This document shows positions 46,257 through 54,672 of a stretch of DNA of 64,000 nt, piece by piece. The DNA comes from Cohnella sp. SGD-V74 (GTDB taxonomy: Bacteria > Bacillota > Bacilli > Paenibacillales > Paenibacillaceae), in NCBI RefSeq assembly GCF_003001675.1, contig NZ_PVYW01000004.1, positions 62,001 to 126,000 of the forward strand, in the 5' to 3' direction. Under the pieces are notes generated by a model. The model saw nothing but the letters and a program-made list of their open reading frames with translations. It searched no databases and was not told the origin of the DNA. Position 1 is the stretch's first letter. Every line of letters begins with the position of its first letter. A program made the position numbers and the translations under genes.

Positions 46257-47850
46257 TACGCTGTTGGCGATTCGGACGTCTTCGGCGATCAATTTGTTTT
46301 TCTATTACCTCCAGAAGCTGCCGCTGGTCGGCAAGGCGATCAAGAGCACGGTTTATGCGAAAACGGATCTGAAGCGCTCGGTCTCCGCCCTCGTTTTTGC
46401 CGTACTGCTGCTCTGGAGCCCTGTGTCCAAGCTGCTCTACCTCTATGTTCTTGTCTATTTGCCGGTGACGGCTGCGAACGAAATGTCGCACGCCGATGAG
46501 CCGCTCCAGCTGTTCATACATATATTTGCAGTCATCAGCTTCCTAGTCGCAGGAGTCAGCAGCGCCAACGTGCTGGAACCTAAGCGGGAGAAGTATGTAG
46601 CAGTGAGGCTGATGCGAATGTCGCCTCAGCTGTATATGCATGCCGCCTTGTCCTACCGCTACATCGTATTTCTGGTCGGTTATATCCCGGCTCTGCTCGT
46701 ATTCGTGCTGCTTCTGGAAGGTACGGTGCTGCAGGCGGTAATGCTGGCGGTTTCCGTGGCGGCGTGGAGAGTGCTGTGCGAATATGTTCATCTCAAGCTG
46801 TTCGAGAAGACGGGGATCGTGCTGGTCAAGCAGTTGGCCGTCGTATGGCTCGTCATCGGTGCAGGCTATATCGCTGCGTATTTGCCGCTCTTCCTGGAGA
46901 AGTTCCCGACAGTCGAGCCGGTTCTTATGCATTGGGGAGTGCAGCTGTTGATCGCTGCGCTGGGAGCGTGGGCCGCCGTTCAGCTTGCAAGATATCGTCA
47001 TTTCCGCGAAGCTGTAGAGGCCGCAACCAAGCGGGACGATCCTTACTTGAACGTTAGAGGTATGGTTGCAGATGCCCAAAAGACGAGTGTTCAAGCCAAG
47101 GAGAGCGATTACTCCGAGGAAGCCTTGCGGCAGGAGCCCGTTAACAGCAAAGAGGGCTATGCCTATCTGAACGAGATTTTCTTCACAAGGCACCGCAGCT
47201 TGGTCAGCCGTCCGTTCCGCAAGCGACTCGCAATTATTGCTGCTGCCGGAATCGTCGGATCGATCGCGATGTTCGTCATGGGGCGTATACAGCCGGAGTT
47301 CCTGCAGTTGGAGCTGAAGATGCTGTTCGCCTTCTTGCCCATCGCGTTGAGTTTCCTGACGGTAGGCGAAACGACATGCAAGGCGATGTTCTACCATTGC
47401 GATATCAGCTTGACCCGATACAGCTTCTATCGAAGCGCGGCCTACGAGCATTTCTTGATCCGGCTGCGCAAAATGATCGGCCAGAATTTGTGGATTGCAG
47501 CAGCGCTAGGAGGCGCGCTGACGTTGGCGACCTTCGCTGCGGGCGGGAATATTCTGCAATGGGATGCCGTGCTGTTGTGGCTCAGTATTGCTGCGATTGC
47601 CGTCTTCTTTACTCTCCATCACCTGTTTCTCTATTATATTTTTCAACCGTATTCCACGGATTTGAACATGAAAAATCCACTCTACTTCGTCGTGGCTATG
47701 GCCGTGTCGGCTGTCTGCGGGTTCGCGGTCTTCTTCCCGATTCCGCCGGCCGTCTTCACGAGCGTCGTCATAGCGATTGTCATCGTTTATTTTGCGGTTG
47801 CGATCGCAGCCGTTCGCAAGTATGCGCATAAGACGTTTAGAGTGAGGTAG
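46240..47850 (+). CDS. ABC exporter membrane subunit
   Basis: This 536-aa protein has about twelve hydrophobic segments spread over its length, separated by a soluble loop near residues 255-320 (containing YLNVRGMVADAQKTSVQAKE). No known family signature is recognised, but it overlaps the ATPase gene by 17 nt and is of the size expected for a full-length ABC-2-like permease. Together they probably export a lipid, peptide or drug. ATG 46240 is chosen for its spacing to AAGG; ATG 46231 is possible. A strong terminator follows. Confidence 0.75.
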   Translation: MLRILSTLLAIRTSSAINLFFYYLQKLPLVGKAIKSTVYAKTDLKRSVSALVFAVLLLWSPVSKLLYLYVLVYLPVTAANEMSHADEPLQLFIHIFAVISFLVAGVSSANVLEPKREKYVAVRLMRMSPQLYMHAALSYRYIVFLVGYIPALLVFVLLLEGTVLQAVMLAVSVAAWRVLCEYVHLKLFEKTGIVLVKQLAVVWLVIGAGYIAAYLPLFLEKFPTVEPVLMHWGVQLLIAALGAWAAVQLARYRHFREAVEAATKRDDPYLNVRGMVADAQKTSVQAKESDYSEEALRQEPVNSKEGYAYLNEIFFTRHRSLVSRPFRKRLAIIAAAGIVGSIAMFVMGRIQPEFLQLELKMLFAFLPIALSFLTVGETTCKAMFYHCDISLTRYSFYRSAAYEHFLIRLRKMIGQNLWIAAALGGALTLATFAAGGNILQWDAVLLWLSIAAIAVFFTLHHLFLYYIFQPYSTDLNMKNPLYFVVAMAVSAVCGFAVFFPIPPAVFTSVVIAIVIVYFAVAIAAVRKYAHKTFRVR

Positions 47851-47878
47851 GGGATCGATCCATAGACATATACGCGTT

Positions 47879-47914
47879 AAGAACAGCCGAACCGTTCGGG
47901 CTGTTCTTTTTTTT
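47879..47914 (+). terminator. Terminator after the ABC exporter operon
   Basis: AAGAACAGCC/GGCTGTTCTT hairpin with inner GAAC/GTTC pairing followed by a run of T. Confidence 0.9.
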
Positions 47915-48077
47915 GCTCTGATAGTCGGATTAGTTCGAAGCGGTGCAAAAAGTGCGAAGGGAAAGCTTCGGAAAAGTGCGCATTTGTGAGCGAATTTGCG
48001 ATTTACGACGTTCGCCGGGCGATGGTAAGTTGAGTCCATTCGGAGCTGCGCGCTCAGACAATAAGGAGGTGGGGACT

Positions 48078-49007
48078 TTGACGAGGTTAGCGCGATTATA
48101 CAAGAACGGCGCACTATTGGTGATGACGCTTCCGGGCCTGCTGCTGCTGTTGGCCCTTCATTATTTGCCGATCGGCGGGATCCTGATCGCCTTTAAGAAT
48201 TACAGCTTATCGGGCGGCAGCTTCTTTCGGAACTTCGCGAACAGCCCTTGGATCGGTTTCGATAACTTCGAGTTTTTTCTGAATACGCCGGATGCTTTCA
48301 TTATTACGCGCAACACGATCCTCTACAATCTGGTGTTCATTTTTCTGGGGACGGCGATTTCCGTCTTCCTGGCCGTGGCGTTCAATGAGCTTCGAAACAG
48401 GCGGATGGCGAAGATTTATCAGACCACGATTTTACTGCCGTATTTCCTCTCCTGGATCGCGGTGAGCTATTTGTTTTTCGGCTTCCTCAGCGCAGACAAG
48501 GGGATTTTGAACCAACTGGTGTTCGAACCGCTGGGCCACGAGGGAGTCGATTGGTACAACAGAAGCGTCTACTGGCCCTATATTCTCGTGTTCGCCAATG
48601 TATGGAAGTACGCGGGTTACAACTGCATTATTTATCTCGCGGCGATTATCGGGATCGACAACGATTACTATGAAGCGGCGGCGCTGGACGGGGCGAGCAA
48701 ATGGCAGCAGATCCGGCATATTACGATCCCCTCCCTGTCGACGGTCATTACGCTGTTGGTGCTTCTTGGCATCGGGCGCATGTTTTTCGCCGACTTCGGT
48801 TTGTTCTATCAAGTGCCGATGAATTCGGGCGCGATCTTCGATGTCACGAATGTCATCGATACGTTCGTCTACCGTGCGCTGATCAACAGCGGCGATATCG
48901 GGATGTCCTCGGCGGCCAGCACCTTTCAGGCCTTTGTCGGATTCATACTCGTAGTGTTGTCCAACTGGATTGTCAAGAGAATCGATTCGGAGAAAGCGAT
49001 CTTCTAG
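48078..49007 (+). CDS. Polysaccharide ABC transporter permease (LplB/YteP-like)
   Basis: The 309-aa permease begins LARLYKNGALLVMTLPGLLL, has six helices, and includes the LplB-type conserved HYLPIGGILIAFKNYSL and the EAA loop DYYEAAALDGASKWQQIRHI. It forms, with the next gene, the channel of an oligosaccharide importer of the YtcP/YteP class (in Bacillus, rhamnogalacturonan fragments). TTG 48078 has AAGGAGGT 7 nt upstream; the open frame extends 45 codons further without RBS or helix. No ATPase gene is in the operon. Confidence 0.9.
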   Translation: MTRLARLYKNGALLVMTLPGLLLLLALHYLPIGGILIAFKNYSLSGGSFFRNFANSPWIGFDNFEFFLNTPDAFIITRNTILYNLVFIFLGTAISVFLAVAFNELRNRRMAKIYQTTILLPYFLSWIAVSYLFFGFLSADKGILNQLVFEPLGHEGVDWYNRSVYWPYILVFANVWKYAGYNCIIYLAAIIGIDNDYYEAAALDGASKWQQIRHITIPSLSTVITLLVLLGIGRMFFADFGLFYQVPMNSGAIFDVTNVIDTFVYRALINSGDIGMSSAASTFQAFVGFILVVLSNWIVKRIDSEKAIF

Positions 49008-49017
49008 GAGGAACCCC

Positions 49018-49920
49018 ATGAAAGTCTCATACAGAGGCAATGCCATATCGCAGACGGCGAATACCGCCATTCACGCGATCTTCATCGTCATCGGCTTATC
49101 GTGCGTCGTGCCGCTTCTGCTGGTAATCGCCGTTTCCTTCTCAGACGAACAGACCATAGCCGCGAACGGATACCGGTTCCTGCCCGAGAAGCTGTCGCTG
49201 GACGCTTACCGCTACCTGTGGCAGGAGGGGCGCACGATTTTGAACGCCTATGCGGTCACGATCTTTACTACCGTGGTGGGAACGGTACTCAGCCTGGCGG
49301 TCATCTCGACCTTCGCCTACCCGCTGACGAGGAAGGACTTCTCCTATCGGAAGCTCTTTCTATTCCTTGTCGTATTCACGCTGCTGTTTAACGGCGGACT
49401 CGTGCCCTGGTATCTGGTAACGACGCAAGTGCTGCATCTCAAGAACAACATATGGGCGCTAATCGTTCCCCATCTGTTCAACGGATGGTATGTGATGATC
49501 ATGAAAACGTATTTCCAGACGACGATCCCGGATCCGGTGCTCGAATCGGCCAAGATCGACGGCGCAGGCGAATTCCGTACGTTCTTGACGATCGTCCTGC
49601 CGTTGTCTCTCCCAGGGCTCGCGACAATCGGATTGTTCAGCGCGATCGTGTTCTGGAACGATTGGTGGCTGCCGCTCATGCTGATCACGAACGATAAGCT
49701 GCTCAACATGCAGTATTTGATGTACAAAGCGCTGAGCTTCGCGGATTACTTGTCCAACGCCAGCGGCCAGAATTACGGCTCGATTATGCAGCTGTCGCCC
49801 CCTGCCTTAACGTTCCGGATGGCGCTTGCGGTCGTCGGGATCGGACCGATCGTGCTCGCTTATCCGTTCTTCCAAAAATACTTCGTGCAAGGGTTGACGG
49901 TAGGCGCTGTTAAAGGCTAA
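49018..49920 (+). CDS. Carbohydrate ABC transporter permease (YtcP-like)
   Basis: The 300-aa partner permease has six helices. FSDEQTIAANGYRFLPEKLS is typical of YtcP proteins, and the EAA-type loop is DPVLESAKIDGAGEFRTFLT. ATG 49018 follows the LplB-like stop by 10 nt with AGGAGG between, so translation is coupled. Residues 1-17 of the product are soluble and precede helix 1. It precedes the LipO-type lipoprotein by 49 nt. Confidence 0.92.
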   Translation: MKVSYRGNAISQTANTAIHAIFIVIGLSCVVPLLLVIAVSFSDEQTIAANGYRFLPEKLSLDAYRYLWQEGRTILNAYAVTIFTTVVGTVLSLAVISTFAYPLTRKDFSYRKLFLFLVVFTLLFNGGLVPWYLVTTQVLHLKNNIWALIVPHLFNGWYVMIMKTYFQTTIPDPVLESAKIDGAGEFRTFLTIVLPLSLPGLATIGLFSAIVFWNDWWLPLMLITNDKLLNMQYLMYKALSFADYLSNASGQNYGSIMQLSPPALTFRMALAVVGIGPIVLAYPFFQKYFVQGLTVGAVKG

Positions 49921-49969
49921 CCCCAGTTATACTGGTTAGTATATAGAAAATTTCAGGAGGTTATCGCAA

Positions 49970-51508
49970 ATGGGAATGGTCAAAAAATGGGCTGCGCTGG
50001 GCATGACGACGATTATGGGATTGTCGTTGGCTCTGGCCGGCTGCAGCACGGCGGGCAAGGAGACGTCGGGGACCGGCTCAACGCCCGGCACGACGACGGA
50101 GCCAACCGGCACAGAGGCTCAGAAGCTGGATCCGTACGTCATCGACTGGTACATCATCGGCACGTCGCCGCAGCCAGACAATGAGCTGGTCGAGGCGGAA
50201 ATCAACAAAATCGTACAGCCTCGCATCAATGCGACGGTGAAGATGCACATCATCCCGTTCGGCGATTACGATTCCAAGATGACGGCGCTGCTCGCTACGG
50301 GCGAAAAGGTGGACCTCATGTTCACCTCCAACGGGAACATGAACTACAGCAACTTGATCGCCAAAGGCGGACTGGTCGATCTGACCGATAAGCTCGACGA
50401 GCTGGCTCCCGAGGCCAAGGCGCTTCTGTCGGAAGGATTCCTGCAAGCCAGCACGATCAAGGGTAAGATCTATACATTGGCCGCGTATAAGGAGAAGGGC
50501 GCTTGGCTGGGCTTCATCGCGAATCAAGCCCTGATGGAGAAATACAACATCGACATCAAGAGCATCAACAGTCTGGAGGACATGGAACCGGCTCTTCGAA
50601 TCCTGAAGGAGAACGAACCGACGATCACGCCGATCCTGGCTTCGGGAGGCGGAAGGATTCCGTATGTCGTTAACCGTCATCTCTGGAACGTATCCCCGGT
50701 GCAATCGATCGTGCTGAAGAAAGATGGAAGCGAATACACGTTGGTGGCGGACGAGCCGGAGTACGTCGCTTCGCTGCAGACGCTCCACCGTTATTTCCAG
50801 GCCGGCTATCTTCGGAAGGACTCGGCGGTCATGAAGATTACCAAAGACGACTATCCCAAGAGCGCCTTCGCCTTTGCACAGCTGAAGCCTTATGTGGATG
50901 TCCAGGTTTCGAACCAGTATGGGGTGCCGTTCATCTACCACCATTTCGGCAAGCCGATCACGACGACCAACGATCTGGTCGGCTCGATGATGGGTATCCC
51001 GACCACCTCCAAAGATCCGGACCGCGTCCTGATGTTCTACAACATGATGTACCACGACGAAGAACTGATCAATCTGGTTGGCCGCGGCATTGAGGGCAAG
51101 CACTATATGAAGAAGGACGACAAGCGGATCGAGTTTCCTCCGGGTACGGATAACGGCGCGAAATCCGGTTATAATCCCGGAACGACCTGGGCTTACGGGA
51201 ACCAGTACTTGACGTACCTCGTGCCGGGAGAGCCGGACGACATCTGGGAGCAATTCAAAGTATTCAACAGCGAATCCGAAGCCGTGCCCAACCTGGGCTT
51301 CAACTTCGACAGCTCCGAACTCAAAACTGAGATCGCGGCGATCAAGAACGTGGAGAACGAATTCCGACCGACGCTGGAGACCGGTTCGGTCAACCCGGAC
51401 GAGAACCTGCCCAAATTCAAGGATAAGCTGAAAGCAGCAGGAATTGACAGGGTACTTCAAGAAATCAACAAGCAGTATGCCGAGTGGAAAGCGGAGAATA
51501 AAAAGTAA
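49970..51508 (+). CDS. Extracellular substrate-binding lipoprotein (LipO-like)
   Basis: This 512-aa lipoprotein has a signal peptide with lipobox LALAGCSTAG, a Thr/Ser/Gly-rich linker (about residues 28-45), and a family 1 type sugar-binding fold of the LipO/YtcQ class (DPYVIDWYIIGTSPQPDNEL; KVDLMFTSNGNMNYSNLIAK). It delivers the sugar to the LplB/YtcP channel. CAGGAGG lies 8 nt before ATG 49970. The next gene, an AraC-type membrane sensor, follows after a strong hairpin at 51527-51557. Confidence 0.92.
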   Translation: MGMVKKWAALGMTTIMGLSLALAGCSTAGKETSGTGSTPGTTTEPTGTEAQKLDPYVIDWYIIGTSPQPDNELVEAEINKIVQPRINATVKMHIIPFGDYDSKMTALLATGEKVDLMFTSNGNMNYSNLIAKGGLVDLTDKLDELAPEAKALLSEGFLQASTIKGKIYTLAAYKEKGAWLGFIANQALMEKYNIDIKSINSLEDMEPALRILKENEPTITPILASGGGRIPYVVNRHLWNVSPVQSIVLKKDGSEYTLVADEPEYVASLQTLHRYFQAGYLRKDSAVMKITKDDYPKSAFAFAQLKPYVDVQVSNQYGVPFIYHHFGKPITTTNDLVGSMMGIPTTSKDPDRVLMFYNMMYHDEELINLVGRGIEGKHYMKKDDKRIEFPPGTDNGAKSGYNPGTTWAYGNQYLTYLVPGEPDDIWEQFKVFNSESEAVPNLGFNFDSSELKTEIAAIKNVENEFRPTLETGSVNPDENLPKFKDKLKAAGIDRVLQEINKQYAEWKAENKK

Positions 51509-51526
51509 GCGCAAACAAACGATGGA

Positions 51527-51557
51527 GAGGCTTGCCGTTCGGGGGAACGGCAGCCTC
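51527..51557 (+). promoter_or_regulatory. Intergenic hairpin between LipO and AraC sensor genes
   Basis: GAGGC-TGCCGTTC and GAACGGCA-GCCTC pair around GGGG with one bulge. No T tract follows, so it more likely protects upstream mRNA or reduces read-through into the sensor gene than ends transcription. Confidence 0.5.
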
Positions 51558-51594
51558 CGATCGAGGGATAATCGAGCCGGAGGGATGATGGGCG

Positions 51595-53826
51595 ATGTTG
51601 AAATGGGTGCCGGAGAAACACTTTTTTTCAAGCTTGCTCCTTTATTTCTCCACGCTCGTATCGCTGGTGATATTGACGGTCTCGTACATCCTGTATGTGC
51701 AGTTCGTGGACATCGAAAAACACAATATTTTCGAACGCGGCGAGGAATCGTTGTCCCAGATCAGCACGACGGCCGACAGTATGCTCGAGAACGTCAAGAT
51801 GGCGGTCTCCCAAATTCTTCTCGACAAAGAAATCACCCGCGTCTTCTATTTGTCTGAAACCGAGCCGCAGGAGATGCAACGAATCGGGGAACGGCTCCAC
51901 CTGATCGGGTCGATGCCGTTCCTCCACTCTGTCTACCTGTACAACAGCAAGATGGATCTGTTCTACACGAACCAACAGATGCTGATTCCCAGCTCCGGCT
52001 TCCATGATCAAGGAATCGTGGAGCTGTTGAAGACGTTCGAGCCTTCGCAAAATTTCAAGCCGATCACGCGCAGGATCCCGAATTCGACTCATTTTGCCAA
52101 TATGGATTACAACGTTTACACCTTCATTTATACCGAATCGATGGGCCCTGACAGCAGGAATTCGATCGTATTGAACATTACAGACAGCTGGATGATTAAC
52201 GCGATCTCCTCGTTGGATAAGAGCCAAGAGGGCGGCATCTTCATCATGGATTCGGGCGGTGTGCTCGTCAGCAGCGTCTACAAGGACCGAACGCTGAGCA
52301 ACGTTCGCAGGCAGGAGTTCGCTCAAACGTTCTTGCAGTCGGAAGACATATCGGGACATTTCATCGGGGAAGTGGACGGCGCTCGTTCTCTCGTCACCTA
52401 TGCTTCTTCGGAAGCGTTGGGATGGAAATTCGTGAGATATATGCCTTATCGGGATGCGATTCAGGAGGTTAGCCGGATTCGGGGGACCACGATTCTGGTT
52501 GCGCTTGCGGTATTCCTGGCGGGGCTTGCGCTTGCTTATGCGACCTCCCGAAGGCTGAACCGGCCCGTGGAGCATCTGACCGAGAAGCTGCTGCGTCAGA
52601 GCGATACGATCCGGGAGCATTCTTACAAAGGCAAGCAAGAGACGATGCGCAGGCTTCTGGCTGCGGAAGAGACGGAATTGCAGCACGGGGTCAAGAGGAA
52701 GCTGGCGGAGTTTGGATGCAAGCTGCCCCCGGAGGGGCCTGTTCGGATGCTTCTGTTGATGGTGGACCAAGCCAAAGCGTTTGCGTCGCAGTACAACTTA
52801 CGCGATCGGGAACTGCTCAGATTTGGCATTATGAATATAGCCGCAGAAGTGATAGAGGGACGGGCAAGGTGCGAAACGATCGATGCGAACGAGGATCACC
52901 TGGTCGTCCTCTTCCGCGATGATGGAAATCAGGATCTCGAAGCGTGGGCGCGGGAGATCCGGCAGAACGTCCGCGATCACCTTAAGCTGTCCGTGACGGC
53001 CGTATTCAGCCCCCGGGGCTCGCGCTTAGCGGAAGCGGGAAGTCTATATCATGCTTGCCGCGAGGCCGCGGCCTACAGGGTGTTCGCAGGCTGGGGAGCG
53101 GTTCTGTACGCCGAGCGGACCGAACAACTGGAGGCGGTTGCCTACCGGTACCCGGTCCAAAAGGAAGAGCAAATGACGGACGCCTTGATGCTGGGTCACA
53201 TGGGGGAAGTCCGGAGCCTTTGTCTGTCCATTCTGGACTCGACGGCGGGAAGCTCCTACCGAAACTTGCATTTGACGATGTCCCGCCTGTTCTTCGCCAT
53301 TCATATGGTGGCGGATACGCTGGAGAAAGCGTCGGGCTTCGGCTTCGACGTCCGCTTCCATGAGCTGTTCGCCGAGTTGTCCGAGCTGGAACGGCTGGAG
53401 GACATGAAGATGAAGTTCTCGGAGCTCTTCCATCATATGGAGAGACGGATGAACGAGAAGAAGAATGCGAAGTACGATGAACTGATGAACCGAATTACCG
53501 AAATGATCGACAACCAATTCATGAATGAGGACCTGGGCTTGGACAGCATCGCCGACGCGCTGAACATGTCCCCGGTCTACCTCGGCCGTCTGATCAAGAA
53601 GTATACCTCCAAGTCTGTGGTCGATTACATCAACGAGGTACGAATCGAGAAGGCGGCGGGCATGCTGCGCGATTCGGATAAATTGATCGCCGCGATCGCC
53701 CGCGATACCGGGTTTACCGGCAACAGCTATTTTGGGCGCGTTTTCAAAAAATACAAGGGCATCACGCCGAACGAGTATCGGCTGCAGTCGAGAAATTCAG
53801 CGCAAGAGATGGAGGAAGCGGAATGA
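51595..53826 (+). CDS. Membrane-bound AraC-family transcriptional regulator with Cache-like sensor
   Basis: The 743-aa protein has a transmembrane helix at about residues 14-34, an extracellular sensor region (~35-290), a second helix (~297-317, TTILVALAVFLAGLALAYAT), a long cytoplasmic linker and a C-terminal AraC helix-turn-helix (~635-735: SIADALNMSPVYLGRLIKKY and AIARDTGFTGNSYFGRVFKK). It is thus a one-component sensor-regulator, typical of Paenibacillus sugar-import loci, and probably controls the importer just upstream. GGAGGG precedes ATG 51595. Its stop overlaps the ATG of the next remnant in ATGA. Confidence 0.9.
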   Translation: MLKWVPEKHFFSSLLLYFSTLVSLVILTVSYILYVQFVDIEKHNIFERGEESLSQISTTADSMLENVKMAVSQILLDKEITRVFYLSETEPQEMQRIGERLHLIGSMPFLHSVYLYNSKMDLFYTNQQMLIPSSGFHDQGIVELLKTFEPSQNFKPITRRIPNSTHFANMDYNVYTFIYTESMGPDSRNSIVLNITDSWMINAISSLDKSQEGGIFIMDSGGVLVSSVYKDRTLSNVRRQEFAQTFLQSEDISGHFIGEVDGARSLVTYASSEALGWKFVRYMPYRDAIQEVSRIRGTTILVALAVFLAGLALAYATSRRLNRPVEHLTEKLLRQSDTIREHSYKGKQETMRRLLAAEETELQHGVKRKLAEFGCKLPPEGPVRMLLLMVDQAKAFASQYNLRDRELLRFGIMNIAAEVIEGRARCETIDANEDHLVVLFRDDGNQDLEAWAREIRQNVRDHLKLSVTAVFSPRGSRLAEAGSLYHACREAAAYRVFAGWGAVLYAERTEQLEAVAYRYPVQKEEQMTDALMLGHMGEVRSLCLSILDSTAGSSYRNLHLTMSRLFFAIHMVADTLEKASGFGFDVRFHELFAELSELERLEDMKMKFSELFHHMERRMNEKKNAKYDELMNRITEMIDNQFMNEDLGLDSIADALNMSPVYLGRLIKKYTSKSVVDYINEVRIEKAAGMLRDSDKLIAAIARDTGFTGNSYFGRVFKKYKGITPNEYRLQSRNSAQEMEEAE

Positions 53827-54164
53827 AACCGGATAGGCTGATCTATACCTATGTAAGCAGGCCTCCCATTACGAAACCTCCTGGGGAAACGGGACGCCTA
53901 TAGAGGGCGTAGAGCGGACGGCCGCGACGGCTCATCGACACGATATTCCAGTAACCTGGATCGTGAACAGCGGATCGATCAAGGTGCTGGGCGAGCGGAT
54001 TCGGGAGTGGCATGAAGCATACGGCGACGACGTGATCTTGAAATGTCCGAACTATTACAGAGACGCCGGGCACTCGAAGGAAAAGCTCAAAGAGCTTCTG
54101 GAGCGGGAGTGGAAGATGCTTCAAGACGCGTTTCCTTGGGCGGAAACCCGAATCCTGCTCGAAA
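53823..54164 (+). pseudogene. N-terminal fragment, possibly deacetylase-like
   Basis: ATG 53823 has GGAGGAAG upstream and starts KPDRLIYTYVSRP. One base is missing near 53863; in the shifted frame it continues SHYETSWGNGTPIEGVERTA and AHRHDIPVTWIVNSGSIKVL, then WHEAYGDDVILKCPNYYRDA. The DIPVTWIV strand after a helix suggests a polysaccharide-deacetylase-like or related TIM barrel, with low confidence. The reading then stops matching at about 54164, where a different gene begins in the middle. Confidence 0.55.
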
Positions 54165-54611
54165 ACGTTGATTCTGGAGCGCAACGGCGACGCTTATCCA
54201 TGCGACTTCTATATCCATCCCGATTGGAAGCTCGGCAATGCGGGGACGGATTCGCTTACGGATCTTGTCGCTCATCCGCTGTACGGCGATTTTTTGAAGC
54301 TGAAATCCAAGCTGCCCGATGCATGCCAAGCATGTCCGTGGCTGGAGCTGTGCTTCGGGGGTTGTCCGCGAAACCGGCGGTGGAACGAGGCGACAACGGA
54401 ATCGACAACGGATTATTTTTGCCGCAGCTATCGCCAGATTTATGCGTATGCTCATGACAGAATGGCGGAGCTTGGAGTTCGGCTTCGCCGGCAACTGTAC
54501 GAGCAAGGAGCCGCGCTTCAGTATAACGGGAAGAGACCGGGGAGAAATGAGCTGTGCGCTTGCGGCAGCGGCAGGAAGTACAAGGATTGCTGCATTGGAC
54601 AGCAAAAATAA
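54165..54611 (+). pseudogene. C-terminal fragment of anaerobic sulfatase maturase with SEC-C motif
   Basis: From ILERNGDAYPCDFYIHPDWK the sequence reads as the C-terminal SPASM part of radical SAM anaerobic sulfatase-maturating enzymes, with auxiliary Fe-S cysteines in CQACPWLELCFGGCPRNRR and DYFCRSYRQIY. It ends in a SEC-C zinc motif RPGRNELCACGSGRKYKDCC. The radical SAM domain with CxxxCxxC is absent, so it is inactive. It is joined directly to the preceding unrelated fragment, which implies a deletion of the intervening DNA. The reading frame itself is still open (148 codons). Confidence 0.78.
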
Positions 54612-54672
54612 GCGCTTGTAAAATGAATATCTAGAAGAAGCGGAGTGGATCGGCTGCAGAGGGAGAGAGAGT

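Noticed and set aside
50078..51631. 517-codon minus-strand frame opposite the LipO-type gene
   Set aside because: The plus strand has a lipobox protein with RBS and operon context; the minus frame has none.
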